A stretch of 49,762 nt of DNA from Verrucomicrobiales bacterium (GTDB lineage: Bacteria; Verrucomicrobiota; Verrucomicrobiia; Limisphaerales; UBA9464). Where the stretch lies: contig JAIXZE010000446.1 of assembly GCA_027489875.1 (NCBI GenBank), forward strand, positions 1 to 49,762. Reading direction: 5' to 3'. A program made the position numbers and the translations under genes. Under the pieces are notes generated by a model that worked only from the letters and a program-made list of their open reading frames with translations, had not been told where the DNA came from and ran no database searches. Positions 1 through 8,089 of the stretch are shown here, in pieces. Each line of letters begins with the position of its first letter. The stretch's first letter is position 1.

Positions 1-1
1 A

Positions 2-2920
2 GTCGTAGCTGGGCGGGCCGGCGGTGCTGTATTGCACGCGGAAGCTGCCGCCCGGCACGCCGAGGAAGGTGACGACGAAATCGTTCCCGCTGGGAATGAC
101 CCCGATTGCGTTGGGCGCGGCAGCGGCGGGAAGGCCGCCTTCAGTGACCGTGACCGTGCCGGTCACGGTATGGGTGCCGTCGCTGAGGGTGTAGGTGAAG
201 CTGCCATTGCCGGCGTTGTTGGCCGGGGCGGTATAGACCACGAAGTTGCCGGCGAGAACCACCGTGGCACCGGCGGGTTGGGCGTTGCCCACGGCGGTGA
301 GCGTCAGCGGGTCGCTGTCCGCATCAGAGTCGTTGGCCAGCAGCGCGCTCTTCAGCACCTTGGCCACACGGGTGGTGTTGGGGCGGGTCAGGGTGTCGGC
401 TTCGGCGACCGGGGCGGCGTTCTCGACGGCACCAATGTCGCTGCGGCCGTTGACCGGACGAGGCGAACCGCGCTGGTCGGTGGTGAGGGTGGAGGCGGGA
501 TCGCCGGCGTCGAGGGCCGGGCTGCCAGCCAGCAAGGCGTGGGTGAAGGTCGGGCCGCCGTTGTCCTGGAGCGGGCCGAGCAACGGATCGGTGTTGATCA
601 CGTCACCGGCGGCGGTGAGAAAGCCACCGGCACCGTCGTCGCTGAGATTGTAGCCCAGGGAGGACGGCGAATCTTCCCCGAGTCTCCCGAGGTTTCCTCC
701 GGTGGCGGCATTGGCCAGGATCGTGTTGCCGATCTGGAGCGAGCTGCTGTTCGCGAGACCGTTGTTCAAGATGGCACTGCCCAACAACTGGGAGATGTTC
801 CCGCGGACGGTGCAGTGGTTCAGGCTCAGCGAGCCGATGTTATAGATGCCGCCTCCGCCGTGCACGGCGAGGTTCCCGCTGACGGTGCAATTGGCCAGGC
901 TCAATGTTCCTTGGTTGTAAACGCCGCCGGCGACGCCCTGAGTCGCGTCGTTCCAGCTGACAGTGCAGCGGGTCAGGGTCAGGTTACCGCTATTGTAGAT
1001 GCCGCCGCCGGCTCCGGCCGAGTTCCGGATGATGGTGCAGGCGCTCAGAGAGAGGTTGCCGGCGACGAAGATGCCGCCGCCCACGTTTCCAGTGTCGCTG
1101 GCCTCACCGTCAGCGATGGTCAGACCCGAGATCCAGGCGGAGGTACCGCCCGGGATATTGAAGACGCGGGAGGCTTGATTACCGCTGAGGGTGAGCAGGT
1201 CCGCACCCGGCCCGTTGATGACGTAGCTCTTGGGAACGACCAGTTGGCCGCTGGTGAGGGTGATGGTCCTGCCGCGGAGGGTCGGGGCGAAGTCGATGGT
1301 GCCGCCCTGACAGATATCGGCCAGCGCCTGACGCAACGAGCCGTAGCCACTGTCACGGGTGTTCCGCACCGTCGCGTGCGGAAGGCAGCTGTCGTATTCG
1401 ACCGCACCGATGTCCACCTGATTGACCGGCCGCGGGAAGCTTCGCTGATCAACGGTCGGCAATGGTCCGCCGTTCGATAGGGTGAAAGGACCGGGACCCG
1501 AGGTGCCGCCGCTCCCGCTGCCAGTCATGAGTGGCTGATCCTGCCCAGCAAGGGTTCCGCCAGAGAAGCTCACGAAGAATTCGTTGGCACGCGCCAGGTT
1601 GCGGACCACGGCGACGCTGCCGCCGACCCCGCCGATGCTGGACAGCGCATTGAGAGCGTCCTGCACTTCGGCCGCCGTGGCATTGAAGGGCAAGGCTGCC
1701 GTCGTTGCGCCGTTGAAGGTCAACGTGAACGTGCCGGCTGAGCCGCTGACGGCTATACTCTGCAACTCGTCCGAGCCGCCACCCGCATCGATGGCCGGGC
1801 TGCCGGGGAGGAGGGCATGGGTGGGCGTGGGGCCGCCATTGTTCTGGAGCGGGCCGAGCAGGGGGTCGGTGTTGCGGCGGTCGGTGGGCTGGTTGAGCCA
1901 GCCTCCGGGGCCTGTTGATGCGTCGCCCCCCGCGTTCCCCCGGGTGAGGTTGTGGCCGAGCGAAATGGGAGCTTTGTCGTTAACCAAAGGGAAAACCCTT
2001 TGGTTCGTATCCTGTTCGTTGTCGAAAATGGTGTTCCCGATGACGCCGACTCCGGTGCTGGGATTCGTACTTAGCCCTAACGGATGCCCGACGATGGTTG
2101 AGTTCAGGATTTTACCAGCCCCGGCAGATTGCAGGCCAATCCCCCCATTTCCGCTCAGTGTGCATTGATCGACGGTCCACCCAGGAGCAACGATATCCAC
2201 GCCCATCCTGGTGTTTCCGCTCAGGGTGCATCGGGAGATCAACACCCCTCCAGATGAACTGGCGTAGATACCGATGGTGTCGTTGTGGACGATGGTGGAG
2301 TCCACCACGGTCATCGCGCCGGTACCTAAGGTGACGATGCCGCCGCCGGACTGTAAGGCGTCACCGGAGTTCCCGGAGATGAGGCAGTGCGTGACGGTCA
2401 ATGGCCCGAGGCTGGTCACGCCCCCTCCGTACCAGCCCGCGTCGCTGGTAATGGAATTCCCCCGGATGGCGCAGTCACTGAGGGTGAGCGCGGCCCGGCT
2501 GAAGATGCCGCCCGAAGCGGTGAAAAAGTCTTCCGGGCCGGGGGCGGACGCCTGGTGGCCGTCGGCGACGGTGAGGCCCGAGATGCTCACCGTGCTGTCG
2601 GCCGAGGAGAGGTGAAGGACGCGCGTGGCGTGGTTGCCGCTGAGGATCAGCACGTCCTGTCCTGGGCCGGTGAGGGTGAGGCTCTTGTCCACGACCAGCT
2701 CGCTGGCCAAGGTGATGGTACCGGCAACCCCGGTGGCATCGATGGTATCCCCGGCGGCAGCCATCGCAATGGCCTCACGCAGCGAGCCGGGGCCCGAGTC
2801 GGCGGTGGTGGTGACGGTGTAGGTCGCAGCGGTGAGGGCGGTGTGTAAGGTCAAAGCCGCCAGGCCCAACCAACCGCCCAGACGCCGAAGGATAACCGCG
2901 CGAGGAAAAGAGAACTCCAC
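2..2920 (-). CDS. Secreted right-handed beta-helix protein with choice-of-anchor Q motifs (partial)
   Basis: Read on the minus strand, this is an open frame of 973 codons that runs off the left edge, so the C-terminus is missing. I place the start at a GTG (2918-2920) because AAGGA sits 7 bases upstream. A hydrophobic signal segment (LGLAALTLHTALTAA) follows. The body holds two copies of the same module. Each begins with a T-x-DSG-x-GSLR-A motif near residues 35 and 480, continues through many beta-helix rungs rich in LT-x-C-T-x-SGN, and ends with TDPLLGPL followed by NGGPT, HALL and GSPA-DAG, the choice-of-anchor Q signature. A cadherin/Ig-like segment (APVAEADTLTRPN, LLANDSDADSDPLT) and a final beta-rich domain follow. 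The family is extracellular and often polysaccharide- or surface-associated. The ligand cannot be read from sequence. Confidence 0.9.
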   Translation of the reverse strand, partial: MEFSFPRAVILRRLGGWLGLAALTLHTALTAATYTVTTTADSGPGSLREAIAMAAAGDTIDATGVAGTITLASELVVDKSLTLTGPGQDVLILSGNHATRVLHLSSADSTVSISGLTVADGHQASAPGPEDFFTASGGIFSRAALTLSDCAIRGNSITSDAGWYGGGVTSLGPLTVTHCLISGNSGDALQSGGGIVTLGTGAMTVVDSTIVHNDTIGIYASSSGGVLISRCTLSGNTRMGVDIVAPGWTVDQCTLSGNGGIGLQSAGAGKILNSTIVGHPLGLSTNPSTGVGVIGNTIFDNEQDTNQRVFPLVNDKAPISLGHNLTRGNAGGDASTGPGGWLNQPTDRRNTDPLLGPLQNNGGPTPTHALLPGSPAIDAGGGSDELQSIAVSGSAGTFTLTFNGATTAALPFNATAAEVQDALNALSSIGGVGGSVAVVRNLARANEFFVSFSGGTLAGQDQPLMTGSGSGGTSGPGPFTLSNGGPLPTVDQRSFPRPVNQVDIGAVEYDSCLPHATVRNTRDSGYGSLRQALADICQGGTIDFAPTLRGRTITLTSGQLVVPKSYVINGPGADLLTLSGNQASRVFNIPGGTSAWISGLTIADGEASDTGNVGGGIFVAGNLSLSACTIIRNSAGAGGGIYNSGNLTLTRCTVSWNDATQGVAGGVYNQGTLSLANCTVSGNLAVHGGGGIYNIGSLSLNHCTVRGNISQLLGSAILNNGLANSSSLQIGNTILANAATGGNLGRLGEDSPSSLGYNLSDDGAGGFLTAAGDVINTDPLLGPLQDNGGPTFTHALLAGSPALDAGDPASTLTTDQRGSPRPVNGRSDIGAVENAAPVAEADTLTRPNTTRVAKVLKSALLANDSDADSDPLTLTAVGNAQPAGATVVLAGNFVVYTAPANNAGNGSFTYTLSDGTHTVTGTVTVTEGGLPAAAAPNAIGVIPSGNDFVVTFLGVPGGSFRVQYSTAGPPSYD

Positions 2921-3403
2921 ACCGCATTCCTTACCGGTGCCGTCGGGATCTTTTCACGAATTCGCGAATTGTTTTCGCCGCCCGTCAGGAAGGCGGAACC
3001 ACGGCCGCTGGGCCGCCGGACAACGGGGCCTTTCAGCCATGGGACGGGTGGCCGACGGTCGGGCGACTCCAGGCGTTGGAAGAGGAACCAATGCAGCCAG
3101 CATGGGGTGGGCAACCCACCTCCCAACCCTCGCCTGAACCCCGGTAGGGGATCCTGATCTGCCGTTTCAGGGCGCGCTTTCGATTCCGATGGAGATACCG
3201 ATCCCGATACCGACGCGCGCGGCAAGGGCTGCCCACCGGGATACCTTCACGGCGGAGGCTTGGGATCGGGTCGGGCATCCATGGGACAAGGCAATCACCC
3301 ACGGCGATGAGGACATCGCCTCCCCGTTCAAGATCCATGGCCGGGGTGAAACACGGGAGCCGACAAACCCCACAGGCATCGCCGTACCCATCGACATGGA
3401 TCC
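2921..3403. other. Non-coding gap with one dispersed repeat
   Basis: These 483 bases lie between two minus-strand genes and hold no convincing gene. They include the 12-base palindrome AATTCGCGAATT (2959-2970), about 40 bases upstream of the GTG of the beta-helix gene and possibly part of its promoter region. They also include a GATACCGAT-rich repeat (3177-3245) and a piece of the GGCGATGAGGACATCGCC palindrome family (3300-3325). The ORFs here are low-complexity shadows. Confidence 0.6.
3177..3245. repeat. Dispersed GATACCGAT-rich repeat, copy 1
   Basis: About 60 bases built on TTTCGATTCCGATGG, GATACCGATC and GATACCGACGCG. They recur in the same orientation with few changes at 35172-35235. 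Both copies are intergenic, next to other repeat families. No open frame is shared. Confidence 0.7.
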
Positions 3404-4135
3404 TCACGGGATCAGGAGGACGGGAGGCGGGTTGGTACCGATGGGCGCGAGACCGGCGGTAAAGACCCGGGCCGCCTTGGGCGACAACACCTGTTGGACA
3501 GAGCCGTCGGTGAAGAGAAGGTTGCCGCCGCCTTCGTGGTGGCCGGGTTTGGTGAAGCCGAAACGGTCGTTGGTGGCGGTCTGGATCCGGCCGCGGACCG
3601 AAACGCCGTCGCGGGTCAGGTTGCGGTCGCCTGCGAGGATGCGGTTGGCGTCCTTTTCGAGAAATCCGGTCGTCAGGAAGTAGGAGACGTGGTTGTTGTG
3701 GGAGAACTGGCGGAGCTTGCTGTCGTTTGTTGGTGGAGCGCCATACATCCATCGGAGCTCCACATGACTCGGGATGTTTGTGTCGCTGCGGCACTGCACG
3801 ATCATCGGGGTACTGAGTTCGTTGGACATCACATGGAAGTGCCGCCAGATGCGGCCCTCGTCGGCGAGTTCCTCGAGTGAACCACCCTTCTCGATGGGGA
3901 TCCTCCACGGGAACTGGCCCTCGTTGTCGGTGGCGAAGAGCCGGAGGGCGTGGCCGAGGTTCTTGAGTTTGTGGACGCACCGGATGCGGTTCTCCAGACG
4001 GGAATTTCGGGTCGAGGTAGTAGGAGCGAACAAGCCCACGAGGAACAGGAGAACAAGCACGACGACAAGAACTCCGATCCAGGTCGCTGCGCGGATGCTG
4101 CCTCGTCGATGGGTGCCGTGGATCGGAAGTCGCAT
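3404..4135 (-). CDS. Membrane-anchored pseudopilin-like protein with H-x9-DG C-terminal motif
   Basis: A protein of 243 residues. I start it at the ATG at 4133-4135 (MRLPIHGTHRRGS), which has AGGA 5 bases upstream; the longer upstream frame is only repeat sequence. After a short basic N-terminus there is one membrane segment (IGVLVVVLVLLFLVGLF, about residues 21-37). A region follows that resembles the helix of type II pseudopilins (RCVHKLKNLGHALRLFATDNEGQFPW). The C-terminal part carries HEGGGNLLFTDGSVQQV, the H-x9-DG motif of the DUF1559-like proteins abundant in the PVC superphylum. Unlike the related protein at 36716-37525 it lacks a prepilin peptidase site (no FTLIE), so it probably stays as a plain membrane anchor. 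Its role is unknown. Confidence 0.8.
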   Translation of the reverse strand: MRLPIHGTHRRGSIRAATWIGVLVVVLVLLFLVGLFAPTTSTRNSRLENRIRCVHKLKNLGHALRLFATDNEGQFPWRIPIEKGGSLEELADEGRIWRHFHVMSNELSTPMIVQCRSDTNIPSHVELRWMYGAPPTNDSKLRQFSHNNHVSYFLTTGFLEKDANRILAGDRNLTRDGVSVRGRIQTATNDRFGFTKPGHHEGGGNLLFTDGSVQQVLSPKAARVFTAGLAPIGTNPPPVLLIP

Positions 4136-4194
4136 GGATGTCCTGGTGGGTGGCGGTCGAGGATCACGAAGCAGCAATGTCCATGCCGGGGGGG

Positions 4195-4545
4195 CACCCC
4201 CTTCGCCCCGAAGGGGCAGCCCAAGACAGCCCAGGGCAACGCCCTGCGGTCTGACCGCCCCCATGAGAGACCCAAGCCCTGAAAGGGCGGCCCAACCCAC
4301 CCCAGAAGTCGAAATGCGGGTCCTGAGCCGCCCTTTCAGGGCTCGCTTTCGTTTCGTTCCCCGGTCCCCGGGGCGATGCCCCGGGCTGCCTTGAAACGCC
4401 CCGTTGGGGCTGCCTCGCCTTGCCGGGGAGACCATCCCCGGTCCGAGTTCATCCCCGCCTCCTCACGTCGTCTACGTCCGCGCTGGCTTCAAACTTCCGA
4501 CTCTCCTTCGCCGGGTGAGGGCACCCGGCCTCCAGATGGGTCTGG
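4195..4545. repeat. Multi-hairpin repeat cluster
   Basis: This intergenic stretch strings together short perfect hairpins: GCCCTGAAAGGGC (inverted later as GCCCTTTCAGGGC), CAGGGCAACGCCCTG, CCCGGGGCGATGCCCCGGG, CCCCGAAGGGG and GCCCCGTTGGGGC. The same set occurs at 29380-29590 and 48820-49075. A fragment of the GGGTGAGGGCACCCGGCCT repeat (about 4510-4538) and a TTCAAACTTGAAAC motif follow before feoB ends. I see no gene. Confidence 0.75.
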
Positions 4546-4560
4546 CTTCAAACTTGAAAC

Positions 4561-6843
4561 TCAGCCCATCCCCAACGCCCCCGTGACGAGATACGTGATC
4601 CACGCCAGCACCCACGCCAACGCGGTCATGTAGACGAACTGGAACACCGGCCACTTCCAACTGTTCGTCTCGCGACGGACGATCGCGATCGTGCTCACGC
4701 ACTGCATGGCGAAGACATAGAAGACCATCAACGTGAGTCCCAGCCGCGGCGTGTACAGCACGGTGCCATCCTCCCGACGCTCCCGTTGCATCGTCTCCAC
4801 CAAGCCCGCCGTCGCTCCGGCATCGCCCACGTCCACCTCGCCGACGTTGTAGACCACCGACATCGTGCTCACGAAAACCTCGCGCGCCGCAAACGACGCC
4901 ACGATGCCGATGCCGATCTTCCAGTCGAAACCCAGCGGTCGGATCAGGGGTTCCACGGCGTGGCCGACCTGACCGGCGAAACTGTGCCGAAGTGCTGCAC
5001 CCGAGGCTTCGCGGTCGATGCTTCCCACGGTTTCCCGCAATCCGGCCAATGCCGGCGGTTCGTTCGTCGTCAACACCGCCTGCACCGACGCCAACCGCTC
5101 GGCCACCAACTCAGGCGTCGTGTCGCCCGGGAACGCGGCCTGGACCGCCGCGATTCGTCGCGCTTCCACCCGTGCCTCGGCCGCTGCATCGCGAGGAAAC
5201 GTCACCAGGAACCACAACAGGATATTGATCCCGAGGATCACCGTGCCCGCCCGGCGCAGGAACAGCTTCGACCGGTCCCACATGTGCCGCAGGGTGACCG
5301 TCAGGACCGGACGCTTGTAGGGCGGCAATTCCAGCAACAGCGGTGGCGGCTCGCCCTTCAGCAGCGTCCGCTTGAACAACCACGCCATTCCCAACGCGCC
5401 CACGACGCCCAGCACGTACATGCCGGTCAACGTCAGGCCCTTCCTCAGCGCATTGCCGCCGATGCAAGCCGCGATCAGCACCGTGTACACCGGCAACCGC
5501 GCCGAACAACTCATCAACGGCGCCACCAGGATCGTCGCCAACCGATCCTTCGGCGTCTCGATGGTCCGCGTCGCCATGATCCCCGGGATCGCACAGGCAA
5601 ACGACGACAGCATCGGAATGAAACTCTTTCCATGGAGCCCCACGCGGCTCATGAGCCGATCCATCAGGAAGGCCGCGCGCGCCATGTAACCCGAGTCCTC
5701 CAGCAGGCTGATGAACAGGAACAGCAGGCAGATCTGCGGCAGGAACACCACCACCGATCCTACCCCCGCCACCACGCCCTTCGACAACAGGTCGTTCAGG
5801 TCGCCCGGTGGCATCGACCCGGAAACCCAGTCCGCCAGCGTCCCGACCATCCACTCGATCCAGCCCTTGGGAATCTCCGCGAGCCAGAACAGGCTCACGA
5901 ACAACGCCAGCAGGATCCCAACGAAGATCAACGGTCCCCAGATCCGGTCCGTCACCACCCGATCCACCCGATCCGACCACGTTTCGCCGGGGGGTGCCGT
6001 CTCGGTGGTCACGGCCATCTCGATCGCCGCTGCCCGGGCGTAGCGCGCCTCGATGGCGGCGCTGCGCCAATCCGTGCCCGCGGCTTCCAGACGTGCCCGC
6101 GCGTCCGTCACGCGCTGCCGCAACTCGACCGGGTAATGATCCGGATGCCCGTTCAAGGCCTGGTCATCCGACAACACCAGCAAGGCCTCGGCGGCGGCCA
6201 ACCGTTCGCGCTGGGGCGAGCGGGCGGCCATCCACTTCTGGAGTTCCCGCGCCTCGTTCCCGAAAACCTCCGGCAACTCGCTGAACTCGCGCGGAATCGT
6301 CCGCGCCGTGCCACGCGACGCCTGCGCTCGGATGGCCGCGGCAAACTCCGGAACCCCGTCGCCCGCGCTCGCGACCAGGGCAAACACCGGCACGCCCAAC
6401 GCCGCCGACAACCCCTTCAGGTCGATCTCGTGGCCGTTCTCCGCCGCCACGTCGACCATGTTCAACGCGACGAACGTCGGGTAGCCGAGTTCGATCACCT
6501 GCGTCGCGTAGTACAGGTTGCGCTGCAGGTTGGAGGCGTCGACCACCACCATCACCAGGTCCGGCGGAGCCACCTCGGGCAATCGCTGGAACAGGACGTC
6601 GCGGGCGATCTGCTCATCGGGCGACTGCGGACTCAGGCTGTAGGTACCCGGAAGATCGAGGATCGTCACCGGCTGACCCGCGGCCGTTCCGAGCAGCGCC
6701 CCTTCCTTCCGTTCCACCGTCACACCGGCGTAATTGCCGACATGGGCGCGAAGCCCGGTGAGCGCGTTGAAAAGGGTGGTCTTTCCGCAGTTCGGATTCC
6801 CGGTCAGGACAGCCAGAAATGGACGCGGGCCCGGGGCACTCAT
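4561..6843 (-). CDS. feoB: Ferrous iron transport protein B
   Basis: A polytopic inner-membrane Fe(II) transporter of 760 residues, close to the usual length of about 770. The N-terminal G domain shows G1 GNPNCGKT (residues 15-22), a G3-type DLPG (63-66) and NMVD as G4. The helical GDP-dissociation-inhibitor region follows, then the transmembrane core with Gate motifs, including SFACAIPGIMATRTIE and the second half FAAREVFVSTMSVVYN. The ATG overlaps the stop of the upstream feoA by 4 bases (ATGA), so the two are translationally coupled. The three-gene order feoA-like, feoA, feoB is a complete Feo system. Nothing essential appears to be missing. I found no convincing Fur box upstream of the operon. 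Confidence 0.97.
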   Translation of the reverse strand: MSAPGPRPFLAVLTGNPNCGKTTLFNALTGLRAHVGNYAGVTVERKEGALLGTAAGQPVTILDLPGTYSLSPQSPDEQIARDVLFQRLPEVAPPDLVMVVVDASNLQRNLYYATQVIELGYPTFVALNMVDVAAENGHEIDLKGLSAALGVPVFALVASAGDGVPEFAAAIRAQASRGTARTIPREFSELPEVFGNEARELQKWMAARSPQRERLAAAEALLVLSDDQALNGHPDHYPVELRQRVTDARARLEAAGTDWRSAAIEARYARAAAIEMAVTTETAPPGETWSDRVDRVVTDRIWGPLIFVGILLALFVSLFWLAEIPKGWIEWMVGTLADWVSGSMPPGDLNDLLSKGVVAGVGSVVVFLPQICLLFLFISLLEDSGYMARAAFLMDRLMSRVGLHGKSFIPMLSSFACAIPGIMATRTIETPKDRLATILVAPLMSCSARLPVYTVLIAACIGGNALRKGLTLTGMYVLGVVGALGMAWLFKRTLLKGEPPPLLLELPPYKRPVLTVTLRHMWDRSKLFLRRAGTVILGINILLWFLVTFPRDAAAEARVEARRIAAVQAAFPGDTTPELVAERLASVQAVLTTNEPPALAGLRETVGSIDREASGAALRHSFAGQVGHAVEPLIRPLGFDWKIGIGIVASFAAREVFVSTMSVVYNVGEVDVGDAGATAGLVETMQRERREDGTVLYTPRLGLTLMVFYVFAMQCVSTIAIVRRETNSWKWPVFQFVYMTALAWVLAWITYLVTGALGMG

Positions 6844-7073
6844 GCGTCACGCACCATCACCTGCTCCGCCTCGTGTCGGCGCAGCGAGAGGTTGTATCCA
6901 CGGATCCGGATCTCCACCGGATCCCCCAGCGGCGCGAACCGGATCACCTCGATCGGCGTGCCCACCAGCAATCCCATTTCCAGCAGGCGACCGCGGTGCG
7001 CGGGCGGAATCTGGATGGCGGCAACGATCCCGCGGGAACCGGGGGTCAGGGAGGTGAGCGGCCGGGTTTCCAT
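6840..7073 (-). CDS. feoA: FeoA family protein
   Basis: A small cytosolic SH3-like protein of 77 residues with the normal FeoA layout: LTSLTPGSRGIVAAI, then RGRLLEMGLLVGTPIEVIRFAP, and GDPVEIRIRGYNLSLRRHEAEQVMV. FeoA proteins bind FeoB and support Fe(II) uptake. The ATG has GGAAG 5 bases upstream and the stop overlaps the feoB start by 4 bases. A second FeoA-like gene lies 36 bases upstream in the same direction. Confidence 0.95.
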   Translation of the reverse strand: METRPLTSLTPGSRGIVAAIQIPPAHRGRLLEMGLLVGTPIEVIRFAPLGDPVEIRIRGYNLSLRRHEAEQVMVRDA

Positions 7074-7109
7074 GGGAAGCTTCCGGGAAGGGGACGAAGA
7101 TCAGGGAGC

Positions 7110-7418
7110 TCAGGCTGCGAGGCGGAAGCCGGGGCCGCCCAGGGAAGGCCGTGAGACGAGGATCAGCTCGGCCAGGCGTGCACTCAGGCCCAGGCGGGAG
7201 TTGCAGACCTGACACAGCAGGTTGGCCTGGAGCGTGATCACCCGGACCTTCTGTTCCTCGCCGAAGCCCATCTCCCGCAGGCGCTGGTTCATCTCCGGCG
7301 TGCCGTTGAGCTGCTTCACCACCACCGTTTCGCCCGCACGGACCCGGTTCAACTGGCAAAGCTGTGGCGTCCGGCAGTTCGCCGGTTGGCAATCGGGCAC
7401 GGGGCACGCGTCGCTCAC
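7110..7418 (-). CDS. Second FeoA-like protein with a cysteine-rich N-terminus
   Basis: A protein of 102 residues, GTG start, first gene of the feo operon. The SH3-like FeoA core is clear (LNRVRAGETVVVKQLNG, NQRLREMGFGEEQKVRVI, RLGLSARLAELILV). Before it is an unusual segment with four cysteines in the first 21 residues (CPVPDC, then NC and LC), and CQVC sits in the middle of the core. This could bind iron or zinc, or act as a redox switch; that is inference. Two different FeoA domains in front of FeoB occur in several phyla and are thought to form a regulatory complex with the G domain. The start has no strong ribosome binding site, so an internal start is possible. Confidence 0.88.
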   Translation of the reverse strand: MSDACPVPDCQPANCRTPQLCQLNRVRAGETVVVKQLNGTPEMNQRLREMGFGEEQKVRVITLQANLLCQVCNSRLGLSARLAELILVSRPSLGGPGFRLAA

Positions 7419-7595
7419 AGTGCGAAGACGCTACGGGTGCCTCCTCCGCCCGGCAAGGCGTCCCGTTGTCGCATGCTTGTCATCGTTTGTTGTCTTCTTG
7501 TGGGAAGGGGAGAGGGGAAGTTGCCAGTTGCCAGTCTCCAGTTTGAAGGCGGTTCCCAGTTTCCAGAAAGCAGTTCGCATTCTCGGGGTGGCCTC

Positions 7596-7667
7596 GGGGC
7601 GGCGATATCCTCATCGCCATGGGAAAGGCTTCGGGACCGCGACGAGGACGTCGCCACCCCGTTGCAT
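7596..7667. repeat. GTCGCC palindrome-family element (core only)
   Basis: Inverted-repeat core: GGGGCGGCGATATCCTCATCGCC on the left (7596 on) and GGCGACGAGGACGTCGCC-type sequence on the right, separated by about 20 bases. The same core occurs at 12844-12918, 22671-22740, 27009-27120, 34994-35127, 36529-36663 and 48569-48640, and as a tandem array at 15491-15722. It can form a long hairpin and may act as a transcription barrier. Confidence 0.8.
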
Positions 7668-7717
7668 GTGAACCAGGCCCCCCCCCACCGCACCGATCCG
7701 TCGCAACCCGTGAGGCT

Positions 7718-7757
7718 TTTGCAAACTCGCGTCGCATATGCGACACGAATTTGCAAA
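7718..7757. repeat. 40-base imperfect palindrome centred on GTCGCATATGCGAC
   Basis: Two 20-base arms meet at 7737/7738 and pair with two mismatches. The ends are TTTGCAA and TTGCAAA. It is a sister copy of the perfect palindrome 33 bases further on, so both belong to one repeat family. Confidence 0.85.
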
Positions 7758-7789
7758 TGGCGGCCCGTTCCATCGTCGTTTCGGCGGTT

Positions 7790-7829
7790 TTTGCATCCGG
7801 ACGTCGCATATGCGACGTCCGGATGCAAA
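7790..7829. repeat. 40-base perfect palindrome
   Basis: The 20 bases from 7790 (TTTGCATCCGGACGTCGCAT) are followed directly by their exact reverse complement, centred between 7809 and 7810, with no loop. It shares its centre (GTCGCATATGCGAC) and ends with the palindrome at 7718-7757. A perfect palindrome without a spacer may form a cruciform, or may be a binding site for a dimeric protein. Confidence 0.9.
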
Positions 7830-8089
7830 TCAGGGAACCCGCCTCGGACCCAGCTTCCTGGCCGGGACGGTCCACGCCCGGTTAACTTGCACAGGGTTCC
7901 GGTGGGGGCACGCGGCCTACAGTGGGAGTTTCCGAGAACTGGGGACTGGCATCTGGAAACTGGGAACTGGAAAACTGGAATCTCCCCGGACGATTGCAGT
8001 CCCCTGATCCGCTGCTAATCTCTGCCCACCTCCTGGCCGCACCTGCGGTGCTCCGGGACATTTTCACAACATCTGATCGACGAACCAGT

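Larger units (their letters stand above)
7419..8089. other. Repeat-filled divergent intergenic region feo/sod
   Basis: 671 bases between two divergently transcribed units, which must hold both promoters. They contain an AACTGG-type repeat tract (7519-7575), one copy of the GTCGCC palindrome family (7596-7667), two TTTGCA...TGCAAA palindromes (7718-7757 and 7790-7829), an inverted piece of the TAGGCCGCGTGCCCCCAC repeat (about 7903-7921) and a second AACTGG tract (7935-7980). No ORF here is credible. Confidence 0.7.

Noticed and set aside
32-1480. 482-codon plus-strand frame at the left edge
   Set aside because: Opposite strand of the beta-helix protein; its Gly/Ala/Val repetitiveness mirrors the repeats of that gene.
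4786-7212. 808-codon plus-strand frame opposite feoB and feoA
   Set aside because: Antisense shadow; the feo genes on the other strand are unambiguous.
7419-7500. Fur box upstream of the feo operon
   Set aside because: I could not find a convincing GATAATGATAATCATTATC-like inverted repeat.
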